Shown one piece after another: positions 21,312-34,479 of a stretch of 64,000 nucleotides of DNA (positions are counted from its first letter, which is position 1; every line of letters starts with the position of its first letter). Below the pieces are notes generated by a model. That model ran no database searches. It had not been told where the DNA came from and was given only the letters and a program-made list of their open reading frames with translations. This stretch comes from Orthonyx spaldingii (Eukaryota > Chordata > Aves > Passeriformes > Orthonychidae), in contig VZTJ01001760.1 of NCBI GenBank assembly GCA_013397795.1, positions 288,167 through 352,166 on the forward strand, written 5' to 3'. A program made the position numbers and the translations under genes.

Positions 21312-22579
21312 CTGGAGAGTTGTGGGGAGGGTGATGAAACCTGAGGGAATCCAGAGTAACAGTGTGTGACTGTAGAGCAATGTGAGGGGCAGATGCTGCA
21401 GGGCCCCATCCTGCCACAACCCGAATTTGCAGCAGACACTTGGGTGGTCTGCTCAAGGCTTTCCCACCCTGCACACCTCTTTTCATGCCTACCAGAAGGA
21501 GTGGAAAGGATAACTATGTCCAGAGAGGGTTTTTCCATGGACTAGAAAAAGTTCTGAGTAAGAAAGAGTGATTTTCATTTTCACTTCCCATCCACTTTTA
21601 AAGATTCTAATTCTTTAAGAGAGGGAAGATACACTGCAGTCTGCTTGGCACTTCAAGAGGCAATTTATTTCTGCTCATACCAAGTATAGACCCTCCATGG
21701 ACCCTCTCGCTCTGTTTTTATAAATGTTCAGGCAAGATCATATTTCCTTACCATCTATACAGGACAAGATACTCAGGTTGATCCTCAAGGTGTATTGTGC
21801 CATGACTCTCTTCCAGGGACCTGTTTGAGAAAAAAGGGAAAATATTTGAGAATCAATCTTAAAATCTAAACTTAATACAGGTTTCTAAAGAGGGTTAAAA
21901 TTACATAGTCAGCATTTCTCATCCTCTTCTCCCAGCAATGGAGAAAGTGTAGAAAGCTATAATTAAAGAAAAAATCAATCAAGGAAAAATAAACTAAGGT
22001 ATTTTATATTCCTGTCTTCCAGCTTCATCAAGAATTAGACAGTGAGAGAAAGGAAGGGACAATTTCTTAGCTCAAAGCAAATACCATTTTGGCACCATCA
22101 AACATTTAATTTGTAATAAAAAGTGATGATCATCTCTGAATTCACCACCTGCGGGCTTGATCCTCTTAATATTTCAGACCTGCTCATAGACTTCAAATGG
22201 TCATTGCTCAATCCAGTCACCAGGGACTTCGACAGAGGCTGCAAGAACCAGGTTTGTCTCTGGGTCTAACCTATCACCTCCATCTCCAGCCCTGCAACCT
22301 ACTCCTTCCTCTGGGAGTGGGCTATTGAAGTGCAAATGGATCTAAACTAGCCATGAATAAATTTAGGCTGGAAATTACAAGAAGCTTTCTAATTATCAGA
22401 GCTGTGAGTATCTGAAAGGACCTCTTGAACAAAGCAAGATGGTTCTGGTCTTTGTGGACATTCTGGCAGGCACCAGGGCCATAATTCACAGAGCAAATCT
22501 TCTGATTTGCCAGTAGTGAAAATGGTGTGTGTTTTTTACACATTCATGTGCCTTCAGACAGACTCTGCAGCAATGATGA
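21312..22579. other. Unique non-coding sequence, nothing recognised
   Basis: No gene or repeat recognised; short open frames only. Confidence 0.5.
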
Positions 22580-23062
22580 CTCACAGACTCATTTACACTG
22601 AAAAGTACTCTAAAATCATCAAATCCAACCATTCCCCAAGCACTGCCAAAGCCAGTACTAGCCCATGTCCCCAAGTGCCACATCCACATGACTTTTAAAT
22701 CCCTACAGGGATAGGGATTCCAACACTGCCCTGGAAAGCTGTGCCAGGGCTGGACAACCCTTTCAGTGAAGAAATTTTCCCAACTTCCAATGTAAACCTC
22801 CTCTGGCACAGTCAGAGGCCGTTCCCTCTCATCCTGTCCCTTGCTCCCTGGGAGCAGAGTCTGACCCCTCCATGGCTACCCTCTCCTGTCAGGGAGTTGT
22901 GCAGAGCCAGAAGGTCCCCCCTGTGCCCCCTTTTCTCCAGGCTGAGCCCCTTTCCCAGCTCCCTCAGCCACTCCTGGGGCTCCAGCCCCTTCCACAGCTC
23001 AGTTCCCTTCCCTGGACATGCTCCAGCCCCTCAATGTCTTTCTTGTCACGAGTGGTCCAAAT
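22580..23062 (-). mobile_element. CR1 LINE 3' fragment, long copy
   Basis: Antisense CR1 of about 480 bases: 'ctctaaaatcatcaaatcca', 'caagcactgccaaagccagt', 'caagtgccacatccacatga', 'tgccagggctggacaaccct', 'ccttgctccctgggagcaga', 'tctcctgtcagggagttgtg' and 'ttttctccaggctgagcccc', with the edge near 'caatgtctttcttgtc'. It includes part of the C-terminal reverse-transcriptase coding region in antisense. The tail octamers are decayed. Confidence 0.93.
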
Positions 23063-24607
23063 CCATAATCAACATGTTGACCCATCACAAAGTTTTTTTT
23101 CAGGGTAAACCCACAAGGTTTTACAAGTAACTCTGTGAGAGTTTTAACCGTGAAAACCCAGGCTCAACCATATCTGCACAAGCCAATTGTTTTTATAGTG
23201 AAAGCAGATATCTCAACCAAAGGAAAAATTCATTCACTTTTGATAGGTGAGAGGTCACTGCCATACTCCTTTGACCATGGCTTTAACTGAAGACTTCTTT
23301 GAAGACCTAGAAGAATTTAAATAGATCACAGACCCTGTCCTACCTAGGTACTATAGCTCTAAGGGGGAAAAAATACATCCATGTACATCTGTATACATTT
23401 ACAGGCGTGCAAATGTGTGTGCACACACCATACATGCACACAGACATGAACATGGATCTCCTGCCTTGGGGAAGAATCTGGCCGAGGTCAAGGAAGCAGG
23501 CTTGGGCCTGACATCTGGCACTGACTGGGTTTCCCAGCACCAAACCCAATGGAGTCATTCACAGACACATCTGAATCCACATCAAAACTTAAAATTTTTC
23601 GAGTGGCACATTTCATTGTACTGTAACAAAGTGAGTATTTCTTCTAAGCAGGATCCTTTCTTCCCTTCAAGTCCTCCCCCCTCTAAAAGCTGTTGAATTG
23701 CCTCTTTTTTTCTTTCCATTGCTCATTCCTATAGCAGGAGTGGAATTGATTTTTGATACTATCCATTTTGTTTGTCACAGATCGTCCTCCACTTCCCTCT
23801 GCGCATTGCTGAAATATCACCCACAAATGATTATTCGTATCACTGCAGCCAATGCTTCGCCTTGGGCAGGGAATTTTCCTGCAGCTAAAAGTGGCCATGT
23901 AATTGAAGGCAGAAAACACCAGTACCTGTAGCCTCAAAATGTTAATAAACTACCAGAGGTCCCAGGAAAGTTAAATATTGGGAGGGATGTCAGAGCTGTG
24001 GTGTGATTAGTGGAACAGAACGACAAAGAGCACCTGCCCAAGGCACTGGCGCAGGAGGGATCAGTCTCCCTCTGTCATCCGAACATGCCTCCTGCCTTCC
24101 GGGATGGACTCCTGCTTGCAGGAAGGCAATCAGACCAGGAGAAGCGTGCTCATACTAACACAGAGCTTGATTTTCTGGCCATGGATCTGGAGGCTTGAGA
24201 CTGCTGTGTTGTTGCTGTAAAGGATCTTGAACTTTCAGGACTCACTTTACACTTGATGTCGGGATTTCAGTGGCGGGGTTATGCGTGTGTCTCATTTCCA
24301 TACCTGCTGTTTAAGAAATGCATTTATTTTTTGGTTTTTTCAGATGTCACATCATGCTAAAGATTCGTGGTGTGCTTTGGACACATGCAAATAAACTCAT
24401 GCACTCTATATGCAGGCAAAACAAAAATAAGAGTATGTATGAAAAAATGTTCTGATGAGTGAGAGATGATTCCTGTGTATGAAAGATGGTGTATGGAAAC
24501 ACATTCTCATGTGTTTATGCTAATTTGTTGCTAAAGAGGTAACCACTTAGTAACCTCCAGAGGTAGAATACAGAACTTACGTGAGTGCACATGTGTGTTT
24601 TACAAGG
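23063..24607. other. Unique non-coding sequence with a candidate conserved block
   Basis: No gene recognised. 23690-23940 has enhancer-like complexity ('ccacaaatgattattcgtat', 'gccatgtaattgaaggcaga'). An open frame of 77 codons (23698-23931) has no domain I recognise. Confidence 0.45.
23690..23940. other. Candidate conserved non-coding element
   Basis: Repeat-free with mixed composition, including 'gtggaattgatttttgatac' and 'atgattattcgtatcactgc'. Appearance only. Confidence 0.25.
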
Positions 24608-24878
24608 GTATGCAGTGAACGAAACAAGAGGGAGTGGTGTCAAACTGTCAGAGGGCAGAGCTAGATGGGATATTGGGAAGGAATTGTTCCCTGTGAGGGT
24701 GGGGATGCGCTAGTACACGTTTCCCAGAGAAGCTGTGGCTGCCCCTGGATCCCTGGAAGTGTCCAAGGCCAGGCTGGATGGGGCTTGGAGCAACCTGGCT
24801 TACTGAACGTGTCCTTGGGGGTGGAACTAGATAGTCTTTAAAGGTCCCTTCCAACTCAAAAATTCTAGGATTCTCTGA
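24608..24878 (+). mobile_element. CR1 LINE 3' fragment
   Basis: Sense CR1: 'agagggcagagctagatggg', 'atattgggaaggaattgttc', 'cagagaagctgtggctgccc', 'ggatggggcttggagcaacc' and 'ggtcccttccaactcaaaaa', ending 'attctaggattctctga' with two octamers. The 'ctgcccatggcag' block is missing near 24810. Confidence 0.92.
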
Positions 24879-26137
24879 TTTATTTATGCAGAGATGCATG
24901 CCTATTGTGGCTTGTATGCCATTTTGGGGGGATTACATGCCTAAGCTTCACTATACTGTGTTATGGTCATCATGATATATTTTATATATGTTATTTAACA
25001 GGTTAGTTGACCACTGTGCAGTGTGGTGGCTCTGCTTGAGTGAAGAGTGTGGTTTTCCCATGCAAATACACTGCAGAGTGAGTCACAGCTGATTATGGCA
25101 CCAAGACCCAGTCCTGAGAACAGTCTCACAGCACCTGGGCTGTGCCACAGCTTTGTAAGACCTGGTAGCTGATCTTGTTCTAGAACTACCACTACTAAGC
25201 AGGGAAGGGATTTTTCCTCCTGATGCATAGGTGTTCCATTGGACTCTGAATTTGCAGAGTTGTTTGCCCAGAATGGGGCTTGAAGCCCCAGGCCCTGGTT
25301 TTGGCAGTGCTCACTGCAGAGGTGCTGTAGTGGAAAGGGTCTACATGAGAGTGATAGGGCAAGGGTGAAGGATTATTAATTGTGATTTCTATACATGCCT
25401 CCCTTGCAATTAACTCAGCTTTTCCCCCAGGGAAAGAGAAAGATTCTTTTCCGTTATTTTACCACCCTTTCTTTTCTTGCTTGCTTGATTCAGTTCTTTC
25501 CTTTAACGGAGTATCTCTAATCATTGCCTTGTGTCATTATCATTATCTCTTTTTATGATCTTTAGTTACGATGTCAAAGAGGAGAAAAATGAGCTCAGTT
25601 TTCTTGCATCCTAACACATATTGATTTTAACAGCAGCTGCCACAAGACCTTCACATATGATGGATTGCTGCTAGACTGATGCAAAAAACACTCACATAAA
25701 TAAAAGTATTTACCAAAGAGAGTAATCAGTGGTTGCATAACTGCATTTAAGATATTATGATATTGACCAACAGCCCAAGCAAGCTCAGAGAGTGATCTTA
25801 GCACAGACTAATATTCTTCAGGATAAGCTGTGAGAGATTCCATTAAAGACCCTGCTTCAAGTAGTTATGTTAATAATTATCTCTTGGCTTCTTGGGGGCT
25901 TCCTTGAGCCTGGAAAATGAAATAACCCAGACTAAGTGTAGGACATCTCACTTCTGTCAGCCTTTGCTCTTTGGATCACAGACAAAAGAACTATACCATC
26001 CTGGAGGAAGACATTTCTTGGGGGGAAGAGGATCATACAGGAGTTCCCTGTGGCCATGTGCCTTTTCTCCATTCTGGAGGCACCAGACACAGGAAATGGT
26101 CCACCCCATTTGAATAAGGAACTATGAAGCACCCAGC
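24879..26137. other. Unique non-coding sequence, nothing recognised
   Basis: No gene or repeat recognised. Confidence 0.5.
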
Positions 26138-26204
26138 CAGTGCTGTGGACAGCTGAATTATCTTAGAGGTGTTTTCCAGCCCTAACAATCCTCTTATTCT
26201 ATGT
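26138..26204 (+). mobile_element. CR1 LINE tail fragment, very short
   Basis: Only the last part is present: 'cagtgctgtggacagctgaa', 'tatcttagaggtgttttcca', 'gccctaacaatcctcttatt' and 'ctatg'. Sense strand and diverged. It is followed about 250 bases later by a longer copy in the same orientation. Confidence 0.6.
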
Positions 26205-26457
26205 TTCTAAGGTCCTTGAGAGGACCCTGGACACTGCAGGTTTGCTAGGCTGCATTGAGGGTCCTGCCTCTGATGTGTCTCTAAATGAGCTCTTTGAAAA
26301 GCCCAGAAGCTGGAGGCAGTCGGATTTTCTGCAAGTACAGCTTTGGGGAACCATCTCTTGGTTGTATCTCATCAGCATTGCAGACCTTGAGGCTCAAAGG
26401 CCAGATTAGAAGGGTGAGAACAATGTGAGCTGTTCAATTTAATTTATGGTCAGTTTC

Positions 26458-26748
26458 TTCTCCACAGTAACAAGAGACAGGACAAGAGGAAATGGCCTCA
26501 AGTAGCACCAGGGGAGGTTTACATCTGACGTTAGAGAAAATGTCTTCAACAAAAGTGTTATTCAGCCTGGCATCCAGCTGCCCAGGGCATTGATGGTATC
26601 CCCATTCCTGGAAGGATTTAAAAGTTGTGTGGATGTGGCCCCTCGGAACATGGGCCAGTGGTGGCCTTGGCTGTGCTGGGGAAAGTTTGGACTTGATGAT
26701 CTGAGAGGGCTTTTCCAATCTCAACATTTCTGTGGGTTTTTTTGATTC
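26458..26748 (+). mobile_element. CR1 LINE 3' fragment
   Basis: Sense CR1: 'agacaggacaagaggaaatg', 'caccaggggaggtttacatc', 'ccccattcctggaaggattt', 'gttgtgtggatgtggcccct', 'acatgggccagtggtggcct' and 'ctgagagggcttttccaatc'. Same subfamily type as 33.8 kb. Confidence 0.92.
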
Positions 26749-29700
26749 CAAGCCACTAGCATCAAATCTTTGGGTTCAACCCTTGCTTCCAAAGAAAAAA
26801 GCCAATATCATAGAATATTTTATTGCAGTTTTTCTTTCCTATTCTCTTCTATTGTGTTCTGGAGGCAACCTCATGCAATCCTCTCTGAATTGTATCTTTC
26901 CATCTTTCAAAGGGACATCCTGTTTCTTACAGGGTGGGGGTTGGAACTCTTCCTCCTTTCTTTTTCTGTTTTCATTCATCTGCACCAGCCTGGCAACTAG
27001 CAAAAATACACATATAAAGATGTCTTAATCTTAAATATAATTAGATATAATACCTCACGCAGCGTTGTATGATTAGTAAAATATATGATCATTAGTTATT
27101 AGATTAATGTGTCTACTTGTGTAACTGAAAGCCATTTGCAGCCAGAAATGAAATAGCTCAATTTGCTGTAATTGACTTATCTCCCATTGAGATTACTACA
27201 CTTGCTGCTGGAGAAGGTTTCTTCAAATGCTAAAAGCAGCTGCATGGAGAAGCTGGATCCTGTTTTCTTTGGAAAGCCCCTAGCCCGCTGGAGGCAGAGA
27301 TATCCGAGGAGAGGTCTGGAGGATCAGCAGAGCCATAATTACAGCTGCTGAAATAAGAGCTGCTGCATTTGGGGAGGGGTAGCAACGATGATGCCGTTTT
27401 TGGGAATCTGTGCGTTCTGAATCTGATCTGCCATTGGGTGACCACAAGAGATGTGACCACCTTTTACTCCCTGTGGACACCAACACTATTCATACCGATG
27501 TAAGTCAAGAGGAATTTCACACACACCTCCTGTGAGCCTGAGAAAAATAAGAGGAAACGTTCCGTTCCTGGCACATCCCAGCACAGGACTCGGTGCAGAG
27601 CAGCTGAGCGCGTGGCAGACACAGAGCAGCAAACCCAGTGGGGCTGGGCAGGGTATCTGCAATGCGGGTCTCTCCTCCCAGGGGTGCCAATAGCAGTTCC
27701 ATGGGTGAACACGTGCGGAATAGGGAATTGGGAGCACATCTCTTCTGGCAACGTGGGATTGTGCCCTTAAATTATCCGATGACACCTCTGACATTGGGAG
27801 GTGCTGAGGGGCCCCACAAATCTCAACTTTTGCTGCTGCCTCTTCTTCTTCTACTTTTTTTTTTTTAAATAGGTTTTCTTATGGTTTTCTTAATTTATTT
27901 TTTTTTAGCCACAGCAACTAAGCGAACCGTTCAAATTGAAACACTGAAATGAACCAAGCTGAACAATAAACTAAAACATGCCTAGAGCAAGTTGAGCAAT
28001 AAACAGGTTTTTAATTTTTTTTTCCTCTTCCATCTCTGTGGTGTCTGTCTCTGATAGATGATGTGACAAAGGAAAAATCCTCAATAAATTCTAAATTCTG
28101 AATACTAAATCAGTGAGCAAGAGCAAACATGTGAGATGCCATCCCAGCTCATACTGGCTTTACTGCTGTGATACCACAATGCTACTGCCCCATGGGGCTG
28201 GGGTGGAGGTGCTGGAGCTGGACAGAGGGAGGTGCATTGAATCCATCCATCCACGTGTGACGGTTTTATCCAACCTACACCCAGCCCAAGTCCCTAACCC
28301 AGGTGTGAGTGAGGCTCTTCCCACTGTATCCTGGCTGGAGTCTCCAAGGGAAAATATTATTCATAGATTTTAAGCCAGAAGGGGATATTTTGCTCTGCTC
28401 TGACCTCCATTATAACAGGCCAGGGAAATTCAGATTCCTGCAGGAGAAACAAAAGGGAGGGATCATCTACTGTGTCATTTCATCTCATGAGAGACGTAAA
28501 AAGGCTGTGATTTCTACTGAGGGATGCCACAGAGAAGGGGGACCTGTGAGGCAGGTACTAAAGGAAAAGAAAGCCCAGAGCTGAAATTGTACTGAGATGA
28601 TCTATGTGAACTTAGTGCTGTATATTCTTTCTCACCTTTCAAGGGGATGAGTGCTATGAAATGTTTGCCCTTGCAAAAATTGTGTGGTTTGGGAGAAAAT
28701 ATTTTTTTGCTAAAGCATTGTCACAGTCTTTGCCTCAGGAAGACCTAAATGTGAAATAATCCCACAAGGGGTGTGATACAGTGTAAAGGGAGATGCTGGC
28801 AGTCACACAGGGTGTGTTAGTCCTGGGACAGACTTATGCTTCAGATCTCAGTTTGCAACCTGCTTTGAAGAGAGCTGAGGTACATTCTCCTTCTGCAGCA
28901 TCTTTCATCCTCTGGTTGTCCTGCCTGAGTTAGGAAGCAGCAGCTTTTCCTTCTTGGATGTCATTCAGCCTCTTTGGGAGGAGCTATAGATGCCTGCAGA
29001 AGACACTCTTTAATCTTTGGTGCAGAGTTTTAGCATAGCTTTGTTTCTCACTACAGCTCAGCCTACCTGCACCTAGTCATTTCCCGTGTGGTTTCCCACA
29101 GACGTTGTTGGTATCTAGAAGTTTTTATCTTCAATAAGGGAAAACCTTTGGTATGACTGGAGAAGCCCAGCAGCCTAGCTGGAGTCTCACTCTGAATTAT
29201 TTTCATTCCACTGAACTTGCAGCTCAGCTTGAAGCTGATGCAGTCAAATGTACATGAACACAGCCCATATTTACAATTTAATCTATCAAGCTGTGCATGG
29301 CACTGTTGAACATTCAGCTTCCAACCCACACTTTGTCATGGTCCTGGCTGATCAGGCTTGGAGTCTGGTTTAGCTCTTGAAAAGTGGAATTCTCTCAAAC
29401 TCAGAGTCAGGTTTTTGTCTGAACTCAGTTTGTAGATCCAAATTAATCTTTACAGTCTGTCCACATGGGTAAATCAGAATGACTTGCTGAAGCATCACCA
29501 GGGAGCCAGTGTAGAGACCTCAAGTTGGCTTGACACGGTTTGTTGAAGGAAAATCAGTTTAGCCCAGACTGCAAGCTAATGGATGATTTACAAAACTCAG
29601 AGTGACAGGGAAGAATTCAGGCCTCTGTCCTTCAGGAATATTCTCATGGCTTGCACATAACCCCTTGGTGTGGTTAAAATGCATGAGCAGACAATGATAA

Positions 29701-30450
29701 ACTCAAGCAGGCACCATTATAAAACGTGACAAATAAGCCATGATGCCAAATGCAGATTACCTTTAGGTACTTTTGAACTGTTGCTGCCATGAGTTCTGCT
29801 GCCTGGCTGTGTTCTGAGGATAACCCAGGTATTATCAGATTTATCACCTTTTCCTCCTCGCTCCATTTCTCACAGCCAAATAGATCAGCAATTCACCAGT
29901 TCAGTGACCATAGCCATTTTTTTGGGCTATTCATATATCTTCTGAATAATTTGCCATGTTATTCCTATTGTATTTAGATAACAAATGCTGCTAAGCACCC
30001 TTGTCCTTTTATCTCACCACAACCATAAAACATGAAGGAAACTATCTCTTGGTCTGCGGAACACCACTTGGAAGGACAAAGAAAATCCAGATGTTGTTGG
30101 GAAATCTGAAGTACAGCAAAGTGACCCAAAAGTCATGCCTCATCTCATCTTCCTCTTTAGGTGTGATATAAACCATCAATAGACTTGAAAATATCACTGA
30201 AAATTATATGTATAGGCTGTGAAATGAAAGGCGGTTCTTTTACCTGGCTGGGAGAAATGCCCTATAACAAAATTCCCATTTGCCCATGGTGTCCAGCAGC
30301 TGTGAATGAAAACAAGGCTGTGCTGGGTGCTGACAGCAAAACAGTCAATCCAATTAAAGAAGACAAACATAATTTTAAAAGGACTGTTTCCAGTCACTTC
30401 TGAAAAAGTGACATTGCCATAAAAACAGGTCTGTGGGAGCACCAGGAGCT
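26749..30450. other. Unique non-coding sequence, 3.7 kb without CR1
   Basis: No gene recognised. A candidate conserved block lies at 27000-27225. T-rich tracts occur at 27855-27868, 27895-27907 and about 28014-28023. Antisense open frames near 27464-27794 are short and overlapping. Confidence 0.5.
27000..27225. other. Candidate conserved non-coding element
   Basis: Dense in TAAT/ATTA words and CR1-free: 'tcttaatcttaaatataatt', 'tcattagttattagattaat', 'atttgctgtaattgacttat' and 'tctcccattgagattactac'. It is one of the best enhancer-like stretches in the window by eye. Confidence 0.35.
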
Positions 30451-30832
30451 GAATCATAGAAGTGGTTTGGAAAAGCCATTAAAGCTCATCCGTTCCACCC
30501 GCTGCCATAGGCAGGGACACCTTCCATTATCCCAGCTTGCTCCAAGCCCCATCCAACCTGGCCTTGGACACTTCCAGGGATCCAGGAGCAGCCACAGGTG
30601 CTCTGGAAAACCTGTGCCAGGACCTCACCACCCTCACGGCCAAGAATTCCTTCCCAATATCCCATCTAACTCTGCCCTCTGACAGTGAGAAGCTATTCCC
30701 TGTGTCCTGTCACTCTGTCCCTTGTTCCCAGTCCCTCTCCAGCTCTCCTGGAGCTTCTTTAGGCACTGGTAGGGGCTCTGAGGTCTTCCTGGAGCCTTCT
30801 CTTCTCCAGCTTAAGCCCAGGTATTCCCCCAC
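30451..30832 (-). mobile_element. CR1 LINE 3' fragment
   Basis: Antisense CR1 of about 380 bases: 'gaatcatagaagtggtttgg', 'ccataggcagggacaccttc', 'aagccccatccaacctggcc', 'ttggacacttccagggatcc', 'acctgtgccaggacctcacc' and 'cttcccaatatcccatctaa', then 'gagccttctcttctccagct'. A long antisense open frame (30537-30986, +) arises from this repeat and is not a gene. Confidence 0.95.
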
Positions 30833-32173
30833 TCCTGCTCCTGCTCCCTCCAGCCCAGGGCTATTCAAAAGAAAAAGCCGCTCTTCATTTTCCTTTAGAC
30901 AAGTGGGTGGTTCAGCAGAGCTGAGAGACTGGAAAGGAAAGGTAATGGAGATTTTACAGCCACGGAGCTGGTATAGCTGGAGATAAAGGCACTGTGAGCT
31001 CTGGTGTCACAAACTTTATTGCAAGGATGGTGTACATAAAAGAAACACAACATGGTTTTCAGACAGATAAAACAGAACTTTAAAATCTGGCAGTTAGGGG
31101 AGAAATAGGTGATTTTTAATTCACAGGTGGTGAAAAGGAAGATGTTAATAAGAAAAAGAGGCAAAATAAAAAGGTGTAATAACAGATGAATCGAATGAAA
31201 TGGGCCTGCCTGGCAAAGGAAGATGGTGGGGTGCTCCTGGTTAGTTTTAATTTATCTTATAATAATGATCCATCACTGTCCATCAGGACAGTACAAAGGC
31301 CTGGAAACAATGTGCCAGGCATAGGCTGTTCTCCACTTGCCCAAGGCTGGTGGAGAAATGTGAGAAACCATCCCTAATTCATTACTGCCTCTGTACAGGT
31401 TCTTCTGAGAAGACAGTCAATAGCTATTGCCTATTCCTAGTCCTATTCCTTATGCCTTTCAGAAATGTACATACCTCTATATCATTTCCTGTCAACTACC
31501 TCTTTAAAGATATCTCAGACACCTGTGATAAGGTAAACTTATTCCCGCCCCTCACCCATCCATTATTGCCTTCTGCAATATCCTTATCAGGGACAAAGCA
31601 ATCAGATTGCCACCAATGACAACCCATTCTCAATGACTTCTCTGGAGAAATCTCATGGTTTTGAGACTTCTTTCATGTTTTATGCAGGATTATTGCACAG
31701 GATCCATTTGTTTCTGTAGTACAAGGATAAACAATTATATAAGTCTTTCTTCTCCATTAAATTTATATGCTCATATTTATTGCTTTTGATTTGACAGGAT
31801 TAGTCTCACACTTCACAAAATTTAAAGGATATCTGTTAAGTATAGAAATTCTAACTATCAATACAGGAATTAAGCTGCTAAATAAAATACCCATTGCCCC
31901 CCTGTTGTCCATTCCCCAGTGCTAGTGGTCTTTATGAGCTCCTTTATCCAGGATGAGTAGAGGTGTCAAACCCTTTTCTCCTCGTAAGGAAGAACTGGAA
32001 GATTATCTGTTCCAAGCCAGAAAAGAATAAAAAAAGCTGTAGGGAAAGAAGGAATATTCAGACAAGGCAATTCTTCATGATTGGCAAAAGCAAAGACAAC
32101 ATTCATTTTAGAGATGGACGAAAACATTTTTCTTTTTTTCAGTACTGACAAGGAAGGGTGAGAGTGCAAGGTA

Positions 32174-32218
32174 AGTAGTTAAGGCTAGAATTAAGCCTCT
32201 CAGTTAGTAGTTAAGGCT
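32174..32218. repeat. Direct repeat, 13 bases, 32-base period
   Basis: 'agtagttaaggct' occurs twice exactly, 32 bases apart, suggesting a small tandem duplication that has since diverged. Confidence 0.75.
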
Positions 32219-32632
32219 CTCAGCCAAAATGAAGTTCTTACCAAAGACACCTGAATAAGGAGTTCATTATCCCCTGTTCTTCCATTGGGGTTGGCACTTC
32301 TCAAGCTAAATCAAATCCCCTGTCAAAGGTAAATCTCTTTATTCCTGACTCTGGCAACTGAGTGTTCAAAGTTATGTAGGCACTCAAAGATACCAGCAGA
32401 GATGTAGGAACAGGTCCATGTCAATTGGAAATTTCTCCAGTCAAGAAACATAGCAGAAAAAAAGAGTTGAAGCTGAGAAGAAATACTGACCTGAAAACTT
32501 CTGAATTTGTTGATCAAGGGCTTCATGTCTCTCTAACTAAATTTTTCCTCTCCCTGTAGTATCAAGGGATCATTTTTCCTGCTGTTAATGACATGAGAGG
32601 TCTTACACTGTTGCTAGTTATTAATAGTGACA

Positions 32633-32648
32633 CCAATAATAATAATAA
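32633..32648. repeat. (AAT)n short tandem repeat
   Basis: Five AAT-type units before an A-run. Confidence 0.75.
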
Positions 32649-33804
32649 AAAATTCTAAAGATACAGATCTTTCATCAGATGTGCATTCTTTGTCTGCTCC
32701 ATTAATAATCTTCTCCCTTTCCCACATCCAAAACTATCACCTTGCCTCCCTTTCAAAGATGATGAATCATACAAACATTACCCAGGGCTACCTCTGCAGT
32801 GAAACCCAGTGATCAGTTAACTGGAAACAGCAATGCATCTCCTTGTTTCAACGAGAATCAGGAAAGCTGTGATCAATAATGAGAGCCATACTAGACTGGG
32901 ATCTGTCTCCTGTCAAGGACGGGGTGCAACTGAAATGTAAATGAAACAGGAGAACTATCAAGGCAGGTGAACTATAATTACCTAGGCACAGATCCTGGAT
33001 ACAATGCTACTGCATAATGCTGACTTTACTGAAGTCTGAAGGGTTTTTTAGAATAAAAATCTTTTAGTATAAAAAATACCCTCCCTTACCATGTCAACCA
33101 TTCAAATGGGTCTAGTTCCAAATCATGTGCTTAACTCATATAATTTTTTTAAGGAAGAAAGCCAGACTTTTTTTTTTTTAAGTCATCAGGAAGGCAGAAA
33201 TCTTCATTTCCCCCTGATGATTATTATCCATGGTTAATTATCCTCACTGAGAAAAATATGTGTTTTGTTTCCAATTTGACATCTTACAGCTTTAGACTCC
33301 AGTCCTCGGCTCTTGTTACGTCTTTTCCCACTAGACCAAGGAGTCCTTTGGTACCCCGTGAAGGATCCAGGAAGAAAATACACTCTCTCATCAATTCTCC
33401 TCTATATCTTTCTGATAAGCTGAATAGATCATGTACCTTCAGCTGCTCTCTGTGGGACAGCTTTTACCCTTCCATTACTCTAAGCTCACATTTTTTAATA
33501 ACAGTGCCCTGAGGTCTTTAACCACTGTAAACAAGGTCACACAACGTAAGGACAGAGCTACGTGGGGGCAAAGAAGCTTATTAAAGGTGAGAAAACACCA
33601 CAGCAACAGTTTGCCCTCTGGAGTCTCAACTCCAGCACAGTAGAGAAATACACTGGAAGTTGCTAAATATGGAGTACAATGAAGCTTGGGCAGTGATTAG
33701 AGGCTGAAAGGCACCAGTCAACAAATACTCACTTCATCCTTAGCCTCTTCTCTAGGCTCCAGGGGGGAGCACTGATGAAAATGGACTAAAATAGACCTTT
33801 CATT

Positions 33805-34319
33805 GGAGGCCAGATCTCCAGTCCTGGAGACAGCTCTGGGTGCCTCAGGACAAGAGAGACATTGAGGGACTGCAGCGTGTCCAGGGAACAGAACAGAGCT
33901 GGGGAACGGTCTGCAGCACCAAGAGTGGCTGAGGGGACTGGGAAAGGGGCTCAGCCTGGAGAAAAGGAGGCTCAGAGGGGAACTTCTTGCTCTGCACAAC
34001 TCCCTGACAGGAGGGAGCAGCCAGGGAAGTTGCCAGGCTCTGCTCTGAGGGAACAGGGACAGGACAAGAGAAAACATCTCCCAGTTGCACCAGGGGAAGT
34101 TTAAATTGAATGTTAGGGAATATTCCTTCATGGAAAGGGTTGCCCAGCCCTGGTACAGCTTTCCAGGGCAGTGGTGGAGTCCCCATTCCTGAAGGGATCT
34201 AAAAGCCGTGTGGATGTGGCACCTGGGGACATGGGTCAGTGGTGGGATTGGCAGTGCTGGGGCCATGATTGGGCTGGATGTTCTCAGAGGACTTTCACAA
34301 ACTAAACAATTCTATGATT
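33805..34319 (+). mobile_element. CR1 LINE 3' fragment, long copy
   Basis: Sense CR1 of about 515 bases reaching into the end of the reverse-transcriptase ORF: 'gacattgagggactgcagcg', 'tgtccagggaacagaacaga', 'ggctcagcctggagaaaagg', 'aaaagccgtgtggatgtggc' and 'ggggacatgggtcagtggtg', ending in 'attctatg' (34309-34316). The antisense strand is open for 182 codons from an ATG (34266 down to 33718), the longest frame in the window. It lies almost wholly antisense to the repeat and is not considered a gene. Confidence 0.95.
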
Positions 34320-34479
34320 AATTTGACCTAGTGTGGTTGCTCTTAATATTTTCACATCATGCCAGAGCACTCATCACCCTTAGGGTTGCACCTTTGCTGA
34401 ACTGCCATTCCCCTGCTACAATCCTAATAACACATCCACCTGCACATTGCCACCAGCACGAGCGACCCCCACTCATTTA

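Larger units (their letters stand above)
30833..33804. other. Unique non-coding sequence, 3 kb without CR1
   Basis: No gene recognised. Contains a 13-base direct repeat 'agtagttaaggct' at 32174-32186 and 32206-32218, and a short (AAT)n at 32633-32648. Confidence 0.5.

Noticed and set aside
30537..30986. 149-codon + strand ORF
   Set aside because: Its first two thirds are antisense CR1; the same peptide pattern recurs at other CR1 copies.
33718..34266. 182-codon antisense ORF as a gene
   Set aside because: Most of it is antisense to a CR1 3' end and the peptide mirrors repeat sequence seen at other CR1 loci.
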